A DNA stretch of 7,015 nt from an uncultured Pseudomonas sp. (GTDB taxonomy: Bacteria > Pseudomonadota > Gammaproteobacteria > Pseudomonadales > Pseudomonadaceae). Shown here in pieces: positions 1 to 7,015 of the stretch (position 1 is its first letter; every line of letters begins with the position of its first letter). Under the pieces are notes generated by a model. That model ran no database searches, was not told where the DNA came from, and saw only the letters and a list, made by a program, of their open reading frames with translations. A program made the translations under genes and the position numbers. The DNA lies in NCBI GenBank assembly GCA_937863915.1, contig CALMID010000191.1, positions 1 through 7,015 on the forward strand. Reading direction: 5' to 3'.

Positions 1-311
1 CCGTCGACCACCGGGATCATCTCGATGTCGCCCAGGTAGGTCTGCTCGCACAGGCTGCGCAGGGTGGTCTGCACGTCCATGCCCTCGCTGTAGCAGGTAA
101 TGATGCAGGACACCCGTGGCCGGTACAGCGAGTTATACGGCACCTTGCTGCGCTGGCGGGAAAACCAGCGCTGCACGCCGAGCATCACCAGCACATTGAG
201 CGGCAGCTCGAACAGCAGGAAGAACGGAAAAAGCATGAGAAACAGCCGTGACAAACCGTCCGGCGCACTCAGCGCGGTAATCAGCTCGACCAGTTGCTCG
301 ACGAAATCCAT
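1..311 (-). CDS. Family 2 glycosyltransferase, membrane-anchored (5' part only, runs off the left edge)
   Basis: Only the first 103 codons and two bases of the next are inside the window. The protein starts with a short amphipathic stretch, then a hydrophobic helix at about residues 22-46 (rich in L, F, V) followed by basic residues (QRWFSRQRSK). This fits an inner-membrane anchor with the catalytic domain in the cytoplasm. From about residue 65 the sequence RPRVSCIITCYSEG begins a GT-A nucleotide-sugar-binding fold, and the visible end, IPVVDG, supplies the first aspartate expected in processive family 2 enzymes of the cellulose/chitin/hyaluronan synthase type. The polymer made cannot be told from this fragment. 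The ATG at 311-309 lies 3 bases after the stop of the upstream TackOD1/GGDEF-like gene and has no strong Shine-Dalgarno of its own, so translation is probably coupled. The family call is fairly sure; a specific gene name is not justified. Confidence 0.8.
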   Translation of the reverse strand, partial: MDFVEQLVELITALSAPDGLSRLFLMLFPFFLLFELPLNVLVMLGVQRWFSRQRSKVPYNSLYRPRVSCIITCYSEGMDVQTTLRSLCEQTYLGDIEMIPVVD

Positions 312-314
312 GGC

Positions 315-1709
315 TCAGTTCAGCCCGGTGGCCAGGCGCGCCAGCAGCAGCGGCGCATCTTCCTCGGCCTGGATATCCTCGGGGGCCGTGAAGCCGACCA
401 TGCGCAGGTTGATCTGCTGCTGCGCATCGCTCTGCACCCGCTGCGCGCCCTCCAGCAGGCGTTCCTGCAGGCGCTGCAGGCCGACTGCGGGCGTGCGCGG
501 CAGGAGCATCCACAGCACATCCTCGCTGCTGCGCGTACAACGATCGGTATCGCGGATGATTTCCTGAACCCGTTCGACCAGCGCGTCAACCAGGGTATGC
601 CCACGCATCTCGCCCAGCTCGGCGAACACCTGATCGAGGTTGTCCACGCGCAATCCCAGCAGGGAGAAGCCCGGCTCGCCATAACGCCGTACCTGGGCCA
701 GCTGCCAGTTGAGCAGCTCGTGGAAACCGGCCTCGCCGGTGAGATTGAGACGCTGGAAATAGGCATCCGCAGCCGTGCTGTCGTCCAGGCCCTGACGACA
801 GCGCAGATGGCCGCTTTCCGACAGCTGAAAGTAGCGCACCTCACGAACCCGCAGGCGCTCCGGGCTGTGCACCTGGCCGCAGTCGAGGCAGCGCGCATCC
901 ACCGACGAGTCGACGAAGAAGGCCTGGCAGGCGCGGCAACGGTAGTTCTCCAGCGGCCGGTCATAGTCACTGCCGATATGCCGCAGGCGGCTGTAGCAGT
1001 TGGGACAGATCAGCACGCCATCCTTGAGGAACTCCTCCTGCGCGCCGACATGGCCACAGGTGAAGCAGTGCAGCGACGGCTGGCGGACAATATCCAGAGC
1101 ATGGCACTCCGGACAGACATCCACGTAGTTCAGGCGCCCGGAACCGCAGCCGCCACACAGGCGTACCCGGTCGAGCAGATCGGTGGTTTCCAGCCAGTCC
1201 TTCTGCAGCATCAGCTGCAGCCAGCCGAAGGCATTGAAGCCGTCATCGCCGGCCAGCGCCTCGATCAGCGGGTAGCGATAATGCTGGGCACAGCTGGAGT
1301 CGCACACGGCACGCAACTGCGCCGTGGGACGCAGCCACAGCCAGGCCAGCACGCGGCTTTCCAGGCGCTCGGGCACGCGCCCGCGGTTGAACAGGGCCAG
1401 GCGTTCATGCCAGGCGCGCCATAGCGGCGCAAGCGCCGCCAGGCTGGACGGCGCCTTGCCATCGGCCAGCGCCTGACCCCAGGCATCCGGCTCCTGGGTG
1501 CAGTAGATCAGGCTGAAGTAATAGGCCTCGCTGCGTCGCAGGCGGCGTAGCGCCTGACCGGCATCGGCGCTGGGCAGATCCAGCAGCAGCACATCGAAAG
1601 CCGGCTCAGCCAGCAGGGCGTCAACGCTGTTGAACAGGGTGGCACCACTGCGTGGCTGTGCGTCCGGTTCCCAGCTGAGAATGGCAATACGGGGCAAGGT
1701 GTCAGGCAT
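315..1709 (-). CDS. TackOD1-like zinc-ribbon protein with receiver-like N-terminus and degenerate GGDEF domain
   Basis: This 464-residue soluble protein is probably a signalling or regulatory subunit. Residues 5-75 resemble a receiver fold: FDVLLLDLP places D44 at the phospho-acceptor position, but the usual N-terminal acidic pair is missing, so it is likely a pseudo-receiver. Residues 185-277 carry twelve cysteines in six pairs (C185/C188, C199/C202, C215/C218, C235/C238, C258/C261, C274/C277), which is three zinc ribbons as in TackOD1 domains. Residues 347-460 match a GGDEF fold: LRVDNLDQV corresponds to the metal-binding LDIDxFK strand, and RDTDRCTRSSEDVLWMLLP (386-404) aligns without gaps to the canonical RxTDxxxRYGGDEFxxLLP. 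The GGDEF signature itself has become SEDVL (395-399), so diguanylate cyclase activity is unlikely, but the inhibitory-site RxxD (R386, D389) is kept. The ATG at 1709 is the only ATG, GTG or TTG start after the last in-frame stop. The gene precedes a glycosyltransferase by 3 bases, suggesting control of polysaccharide synthesis. The exact role is inference. Confidence 0.8.
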   Translation of the reverse strand: MPDTLPRIAILSWEPDAQPRSGATLFNSVDALLAEPAFDVLLLDLPSADAGQALRRLRRSEAYYFSLIYCTQEPDAWGQALADGKAPSSLAALAPLWRAWHERLALFNRGRVPERLESRVLAWLWLRPTAQLRAVCDSSCAQHYRYPLIEALAGDDGFNAFGWLQLMLQKDWLETTDLLDRVRLCGGCGSGRLNYVDVCPECHALDIVRQPSLHCFTCGHVGAQEEFLKDGVLICPNCYSRLRHIGSDYDRPLENYRCRACQAFFVDSSVDARCLDCGQVHSPERLRVREVRYFQLSESGHLRCRQGLDDSTAADAYFQRLNLTGEAGFHELLNWQLAQVRRYGEPGFSLLGLRVDNLDQVFAELGEMRGHTLVDALVERVQEIIRDTDRCTRSSEDVLWMLLPRTPAVGLQRLQERLLEGAQRVQSDAQQQINLRMVGFTAPEDIQAEEDAPLLLARLATGLN

Positions 1710-1728
1710 GCGGCGCTCGCAACAGGTC

Positions 1729-1742
1729 GAGGATAAATCCTC
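1729..1742. repeat. Perfect 6-bp inverted repeat upstream of the TackOD1-like gene
   Basis: GAGGAT-AA-ATCCTC is an inverted repeat with a two-base centre, lying 20-33 bases before the start codon of the minus-strand gene. It would be in the 5' leader if transcription starts near the candidate promoter further upstream. It could be a protein-binding site or, less likely with such a small loop, an RNA hairpin. No function is established. Confidence 0.35.
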
Positions 1743-1750
1743 AAGATGTG

Positions 1751-1767
1751 CTCAGTATCACACTAAG
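1751..1767 (-). promoter_or_regulatory. Possible promoter/operator for the TackOD1-like gene
   Basis: On the minus strand this reads CTTAGT-GTGAT-ACTGAG, an imperfect inverted repeat (5 of 6 positions match). It overlaps an extended -10-like element TGTGATACT, whose hexamer is the complement of 1754-1759. No good -35 hexamer lies at the right distance; TTGACG occurs further upstream but about 26 bases away, too far. The site is in the 82-base gap after laoR, so the downstream pair may have its own start or may simply be read through from laoR. The evidence is weak. Confidence 0.2.
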
Positions 1768-1791
1768 CGATAACCGAATGCATGACGTCAA

Positions 1792-2466
1792 TCAGCTGGC
1801 AGCACCGTCGAAACGACCATCCAGCGGCACAAACAGCTTCTGCTGCAGGGCCTCGACGGCCGGGCGCGCCTCGGCGCTGGCGTAGCCGCCTTCCAGCGCC
1901 AGCACCTGGTAGATGCCGCGGCGCAGCATGTCCTGGCTGAGGTCGCCGTGGCTGCCGAAGGTGGTGCAGAGGAAGCGCACCCAGGAGGTCATGATGATCC
2001 AGCTGTTGAGGGTCAGCGCTTCGACCTGCGCCGGCTCCATCAGCAGGATGCCGGCCTCGACGAAGCCCTGGTAGATCCCCTGGGCCTGCACCCTGCAGCG
2101 CTGGGCAAAGGTGCGGTAACGGGCAGCCAGCTCCGGATCGGCTTCGAGCAGGTGCTCGAGGTCACGATGGAGGAAGCGGTAGTGCCACATCGCCGCCAGC
2201 AGGGCTTCGAGATAGAAGGTCTTGTCCACCACCGTCAGCGCCCGCCCCTCGGGACGGCGGAGGAACTGGTCGACCTGCGCCTCGTACTGGGCAAACAGCT
2301 CGGCGATGATCGCCTGCTTGTTGCGGAAGTGGTAGTACAGGTTGCCCGGCGACATGCCCAGGTGCGCGGCGATGTGATTGGTGGTGACGTTGCGCTCGCC
2401 CTGGGCATTGAACAGCTCCAGGCTCTCGGCAACGATGCGGTCTCGGGTTTTCACACGCGGGGCCAT
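1792..2466 (-). CDS. laoR: TetR-family repressor of the lao operon
   Basis: The 224-residue protein has the TetR layout. An N-terminal helix-turn-helix lies at about residues 27-47 (VTTNHIAAHLGMSPGNLYYHF, with the typical G-x-LYYHF recognition-helix end) after a first helix RDRIVAESLELFNAQG. The rest is an all-helical ligand-binding and dimer domain with many aromatic and hydrophobic residues, as expected for a lipid-like ligand. It is divergent from laoC, as PA0367 is in P. aeruginosa, where LaoR is described as repressing laoCBA with acyl-CoA-type inducers. The start at 2466 is chosen because AGAGAGGA lies nine bases upstream and the protein then begins MAPRVKTRDR; an in-frame ATG at 2526 would add 20 proline- and glycine-rich residues unlike the family. 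The probable operator is the palindrome at 2613-2628. The family is certain; the LaoR identity rests on gene order and resemblance. Confidence 0.9.
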   Translation of the reverse strand: MAPRVKTRDRIVAESLELFNAQGERNVTTNHIAAHLGMSPGNLYYHFRNKQAIIAELFAQYEAQVDQFLRRPEGRALTVVDKTFYLEALLAAMWHYRFLHRDLEHLLEADPELAARYRTFAQRCRVQAQGIYQGFVEAGILLMEPAQVEALTLNSWIIMTSWVRFLCTTFGSHGDLSQDMLRRGIYQVLALEGGYASAEARPAVEALQQKLFVPLDGRFDGAAS

Positions 2467-2475
2467 GCCAACGGG

Positions 2476-2483
2476 TCCTCTCT
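2476..2483 (-). promoter_or_regulatory. Ribosome binding site deciding the laoR start
   Basis: The minus strand reads AGAGAGGA, nine bases before the ATG at 2466-2464. The alternative in-frame ATG at 2526 has no comparable site, so the shorter protein is preferred. Confidence 0.6.
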
Positions 2484-2528
2484 GACTGACAACTGGGGCA
2501 CCGGGCCGCAGCGGAAACGGGCGCATGT

Positions 2529-2550
2529 TACCGCGCAGCAGCGCCCGGTA
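2529..2550. repeat. Interrupted inverted repeat in the laoR leader
   Basis: TACC-GCGC-AGCA-GCGC-cc-GGTA forms an eight-pair stem with a two-base bulge and a four-base loop. It is inside the region that would be the untranslated leader of laoR if that gene is transcribed from near the lao promoter. Role unknown. Confidence 0.3.
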
Positions 2551-2569
2551 GGCACGCTAACTTTTCGTT

Positions 2570-2589
2570 GGGCTGCCGCACGGCGGCCC
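2570..2589. repeat. Imperfect 20-bp palindrome in the laoR-laoC intergenic region
   Basis: GGGCTGCCG-CA-CGGCGGCCC matches in 8 of 9 pairs, the exception being a T/G pair. It lies just upstream of the lao -35 box. It may be a second regulator site or a GC-rich structure in the laoR leader; chance in GC-rich DNA is also possible. Confidence 0.3.
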
Positions 2590-2603
2590 GACAGTCATGC
2601 TAT

Positions 2604-2632
2604 TTGACACTCTAGAGCATTTGCTCTAAAAA
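2604..2632 (+). promoter_or_regulatory. Sigma-70 promoter of laoCBA
   Basis: A perfect -35 hexamer TTGACA (2604-2609) is followed after 17 bases by TAAAAA (2627-2632), which matches four of six positions of TATAAT. Transcription would start near 2639, giving a short leader of roughly 27 bases before the laoC ATG. The region is AT-rich within very GC-rich surroundings, which strengthens the call. An inverted repeat fills most of the spacer and touches the -10 box, so a bound repressor would block RNA polymerase directly. Confidence 0.7.
2613..2628. promoter_or_regulatory. Probable LaoR operator (perfect 16-bp inverted repeat)
   Basis: TAGAGCA-TT-TGCTCTA is a perfect inverted repeat with seven-base arms. 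It sits between the -35 and -10 boxes of the lao promoter and covers the first bases of the -10. TetR-family dimers usually bind such palindromes beside their own gene. A third half-site, TGCTC at 2633-2637, follows one helical turn after the right arm. Assignment to LaoR is inference from position and symmetry. Confidence 0.6.
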
Positions 2633-2665
2633 TGCTCGAAAGCCAACCCCACCAGGAGCCCCACC

Positions 2666-4096
2666 ATGGTTGCCGATATCGCCTACCTGCAGCAGACCCA
2701 GCAGGAAATTGCCCAGCTCGAGCAATTGTTTGCCCGCCAGCGTAGTGCCTATCGCGCCCATCCGATGCCCTCGGCGGAGCAGCGCGTGCAGTGGCTGAAC
2801 AGCCTGGCAGAGCTGATTTCCAGCGAGCGGGAGAGCCTGATCAAGGCCATCAGCGCGGACTTCAGCAATCGCTCGGCGGATGAAACCATCCTCGCCGAGA
2901 TCATGCCGAGCCTGCATGCCATCCACTATTCGGCCAAGCGCGTGAAGAAGTGGATGAAGCCCTCGCGCCGCAGCGTCGGCCTGGCGTTCATGCCCGCCGC
3001 CGCCAAGGTGGTGTACCAGCCCGTCGGCGTGGTCGGCGTGATCGTGCCGTGGAACTACCCGCTGTACCTGGCCATGGGCCCGCTGATCGGCGCGCTGGCC
3101 GCCGGCAACCGGGTGATGATCAAGATGAGCGAGTCCACCCCGGCCACCGCCGCACTGGTGAAGAATCTGTTGGCGCGCATCTTCCCCGAGGATCTGGTGT
3201 GCGTGGTGCTCGGCGAAGTGGAGCTGGGCGTGGCCTTTTCCAAGCTGCCGTTCGATCACCTGCTGTTCACCGGTGCCACCAGCGTCGGCAAGCATGTGAT
3301 GCGCGCCGCCGCCGAGAACCTGACCCCGGTCACCCTGGAACTGGGCGGCAAGTCGCCGGCCATCGTCTCGGCCAACGTGCCGCTGAGCGATGCCGCCGAG
3401 CGCATCGCCTTCGGCAAGACCCTCAACGCCGGGCAGACCTGCGTGGCGCCCGACTATGTGCTGGTGCCGAAGGACCGCGTCGACGGCTTCGTCGCTGCCT
3501 ATAAAGAGGTGGTGCAGCGCTTCCTGCCGACCCTCAAGGACAACCCGGACTACACCGCCGTCATCAACGAGCGTCAGCTGGCGCGCCTGAAGAGCTACAT
3601 CACCGACGCCGAAAGCAAGGGCGCTCAGGTCATCCCGCTGTATGCCGAAGGCCAGGGCCGTCGCCTGCCGCACACCCTGCTGCTGAATGTGAACGACGAG
3701 ATGAAGGTGATGCAGGACGAGATCTTCGGCCCGCTGCTGCCGGTGATCCCCTACGACAAGCTGGAAGACGCCCTGGCCTTCATCAACGAGCGTGACCGCC
3801 CGCTGGCACTGTACTACTTCGGCTATGACAAGGCCGAGCAGCAGCGCGTGCTGGAGCGCACCCACTCGGGTGGCGTGTGCCTGAACGACACCATGCTGCA
3901 CGTGGCCCAGGACGACATGCCCTTCGGCGGCGTCGGCCCGTCCGGCATGGGCCACTACCATGGCCACGAAGGCTTCAAGACCTTCAGCCATGCCAAGAGC
4001 ACCTTCATCAAGCAGCGCTACAACGCCGCCCGGATGATCTACCCGCCCTACGGCAAGGCCATCCAGAAGCTGGTGTACAAGCTGTTCGTCCGCTGA
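2666..4096 (+). CDS. laoC: Long-chain aldehyde dehydrogenase LaoC (coniferyl-aldehyde-dehydrogenase-like)
   Basis: This 476-residue member of the aldehyde dehydrogenase superfamily resembles the shorter class 3/coniferyl aldehyde dehydrogenase group. It would oxidise fatty aldehydes to fatty acids with NAD(P)+ in the cytoplasm, the second step after LaoA. Visible elements in order: PWNYP with oxyanion-hole N130; FTGATSVGK nucleotide-binding turn (201-209); general base E225 in TLELGGKSP; catalytic C259 in GQTCVAPD; EIFGPLLP with E352; and a conserved C-terminal segment MPFGGVGPSGMGHYHG. The extreme C-terminus is basic and aromatic (RMIYPPYGKAIQKLVYKLFVR region). There is no signal peptide. 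The ATG at 2666 has AGGAG seven bases upstream (2654-2658). It is the first gene of laoC-laoB-laoA and corresponds to PA0366. Similar proteins are often annotated as coniferyl aldehyde dehydrogenase (calB), but the neighbours favour the fatty-alcohol pathway. Confidence 0.9.
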   Translation: MVADIAYLQQTQQEIAQLEQLFARQRSAYRAHPMPSAEQRVQWLNSLAELISSERESLIKAISADFSNRSADETILAEIMPSLHAIHYSAKRVKKWMKPSRRSVGLAFMPAAAKVVYQPVGVVGVIVPWNYPLYLAMGPLIGALAAGNRVMIKMSESTPATAALVKNLLARIFPEDLVCVVLGEVELGVAFSKLPFDHLLFTGATSVGKHVMRAAAENLTPVTLELGGKSPAIVSANVPLSDAAERIAFGKTLNAGQTCVAPDYVLVPKDRVDGFVAAYKEVVQRFLPTLKDNPDYTAVINERQLARLKSYITDAESKGAQVIPLYAEGQGRRLPHTLLLNVNDEMKVMQDEIFGPLLPVIPYDKLEDALAFINERDRPLALYYFGYDKAEQQRVLERTHSGGVCLNDTMLHVAQDDMPFGGVGPSGMGHYHGHEGFKTFSHAKSTFIKQRYNAARMIYPPYGKAIQKLVYKLFVR

Positions 4097-4103
4097 GCCT
4101 CCT

Positions 4104-4125
4104 GGGCCGGTCGCCTGGCCGGCCC
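4104..4125. repeat. GC hairpin between laoC and laoB
   Basis: GGGCCGG, an eight-base loop, then CCGGCCC gives a seven-pair all-G/C stem starting eight bases after the laoC stop. No T-run follows, so it is not a standard intrinsic terminator. It could protect the laoC transcript end or reduce read-through into laoBA. Confidence 0.45.
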
Positions 4126-4151
4126 GTCGCTGAACTGCCGCGAGATTTTCC

Positions 4152-4697
4152 ATGACTGCACATTCGATGGACGCGCCCGAGCTTTCCCGGCGCAGCCTGC
4201 TCAAGGTCGGCCTGCTCGGTTCGGCCTTCCTCGCCACTGCCGGCGTCACCGCCAGCCTCAGCGGTTGCTCGGCCAGCGTGCCGGCCCAGGGCCTGGCGAT
4301 CCTGCGTGACGGCGACCTGCCGTTTCTGCGTGCGCTGATCCCAGTGATCCTCGAAGGGGCTGTGCCCGCCGATAAGATGGATTCCGCGGTGAGCAAGACC
4401 ATCGCCGGCATCGACTACAGCCTCAACCGTTTCTCGCCGGAAATGGCCAAGCTCACCATCCAGCTGTTCGACGTGCTGGCCATGGGCGTGACCCGTGGCC
4501 CGCTGACCGGCATCTGGGGCAGTTGGGAAAAAACCAGTGCCGACGATATCCGCCACTTCCTCGATCGCTGGCAGAACAGCTCGCTGGGACTGCTGAAGAT
4601 GGGCCATGCCTCGCTGCTGCAACTGGTGATGCTGGCCTGGTACGGCAACCCGGACTCCTGGGGCCATTGCGGCTACCCCGGCCCGCCCACTGTCTGA
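4152..4697 (+). CDS. laoB: Small Tat-signal protein LaoB, partner subunit of LaoA
   Basis: The 181-residue protein starts with a clear twin-arginine signal: SRRSLLK (12-18), a hydrophobic run to about residue 35, then a lipobox-like LSGC (36-39) with C39 as possible lipidation site and serine at +2. The mature part ends in AWYGNPDSWGHCGYPGPP (162-179), a pattern typical of small subunits of GMC-type dehydrogenases such as gluconate 2-dehydrogenase subunit 3. In those enzymes the small subunit carries the Tat signal for a flavoprotein that lacks one. PA0365 is the P. aeruginosa counterpart and is part of the LaoABC system. The ATG at 4152 has only a weak Shine-Dalgarno; M6 (4167) is an alternative start that would leave the Tat motif intact. 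It is 55 bases after laoC and 59 before laoA, consistent with one operon. The identity is good; its biochemical role is inferred. Confidence 0.85.
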   Translation: MTAHSMDAPELSRRSLLKVGLLGSAFLATAGVTASLSGCSASVPAQGLAILRDGDLPFLRALIPVILEGAVPADKMDSAVSKTIAGIDYSLNRFSPEMAKLTIQLFDVLAMGVTRGPLTGIWGSWEKTSADDIRHFLDRWQNSSLGLLKMGHASLLQLVMLAWYGNPDSWGHCGYPGPPTV

Positions 4698-4756
4698 TAC
4701 CTGCCTGCAACTTGCTCAGCCTCATTGCTGCCTGAATCATAAAAAGAGAGCCTGAA

Positions 4757-6924
<2,168 letters not shown>

Positions 6925-6936
6925 TCTGAGGCAACT

Positions 6937-6977
6937 CGCCGCATCTTCGCTGATGCGGCGTGCCGCGCCATGCGGCA
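6937..6977 (+). terminator. Tandem hairpins after coaD, possible terminator
   Basis: CGCCGCATC (6937-6945) pairs with GATGCGGCG (6952-6960) across a six-base loop, 12 bases after the coaD stop. Directly next to it, TGCCGC (6961-6966) pairs with GCGGCA (6972-6977). Only AAAATT follows, without a proper T-run, so efficient intrinsic termination is uncertain. In P. aeruginosa a ferredoxin gene follows coaD, so this may be an attenuating structure or an RNA end stabiliser. No coding region is seen from 6925 to the window end. Confidence 0.5.
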
Positions 6978-7015
6978 AAATTGCAGCACTGTCCCGGCAA
7001 TACCGTGCCTGACCG

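Noticed and set aside
294..1424. Open frame of 376 codons on the plus strand opposite the TackOD1-like gene
   Set aside because: The minus-strand frame has zinc ribbons and a GGDEF-like fold; the plus-strand product is low-complexity Ala/Gln/Leu and lacks any motif.
1783..1790. 8-bp palindrome TGACGTCA next to the laoR stop
   Set aside because: It is too short to mean much alone, and no matching bacterial regulator or second copy is evident nearby.
2467..2526. Longer laoR start at ATG 2526
   Set aside because: The extra 20 residues are unlike TetR N-termini, and a good Shine-Dalgarno precedes the ATG at 2466 instead.
2557..2598. 13-codon upstream frame in the laoR leader (minus strand, ATG to TAG)
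   Set aside because: It has no Shine-Dalgarno, and a frame this short is expected by chance.
2612..4411. Open frame of 599 codons on the minus strand opposite laoC and laoB
   Set aside because: It is the complement of a gene with intact aldehyde dehydrogenase motifs. Its product is rich in His, Gly and Gln with no recognisable domain, which is typical of antisense frames in GC-rich DNA.
4730..4756. Direct repeat GCCTGAA twice, 20 bases apart, before laoA
   Set aside because: Seven bases only; no promoter or operator context, and likely chance.

Overview
The window is GC-rich chromosomal DNA from a gamma-proteobacterium, almost certainly Pseudomonas in the broad sense. The gene order laoR <- | -> laoC-laoB-laoA -> coaD matches the P. 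aeruginosa PA0367-PA0363 neighbourhood as I remember it, and the CoaD protein is almost the P. aeruginosa sequence. A member of the mendocina/oleovorans-like group is possible, but the species is a guess. No mobile element, tRNA, rRNA, CRISPR array or broken gene is visible.

Left part (1-1709, minus strand). Two genes lie 3 bases apart. The first encodes a 464-residue protein with a receiver-like N-terminus, a block of three four-cysteine zinc ribbons (TackOD1-like) and a degenerate GGDEF domain. The second is the start of a membrane-anchored family 2 glycosyltransferase, which runs off the left edge. Together they look like a polysaccharide-synthesis module with its own regulator. The GGDEF domain has lost its active site but keeps an RxxD inhibitory-site motif, which makes it a PelD-like candidate c-di-GMP receptor.

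Middle part (1792-6352). This is the lao system for oxidation of long-chain alcohols. A TetR-family repressor (laoR, minus strand) diverges from laoC (aldehyde dehydrogenase), laoB (small Tat-signal protein) and laoA (GMC-family alcohol dehydrogenase). LaoA would convert fatty alcohols, such as 1-dodecanol from SDS or alkane breakdown, to aldehydes, and LaoC would convert these to fatty acids for beta-oxidation. The 199-base divergent region holds a clear sigma-70 promoter for laoCBA. A perfect 16-base inverted repeat fills most of its spacer and is the likely LaoR operator. The system is already known in P. aeruginosa. Less settled are the cell location of the LaoAB complex (LaoB has both a twin-arginine motif and a lipobox) and a cysteine motif in LaoA that could hold an Fe-S cluster.

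Right part (6353-7015). coaD (phosphopantetheine adenylyltransferase, coenzyme A synthesis) has a candidate promoter of its own. It is followed by two tandem hairpins and non-coding sequence up to the window edge.
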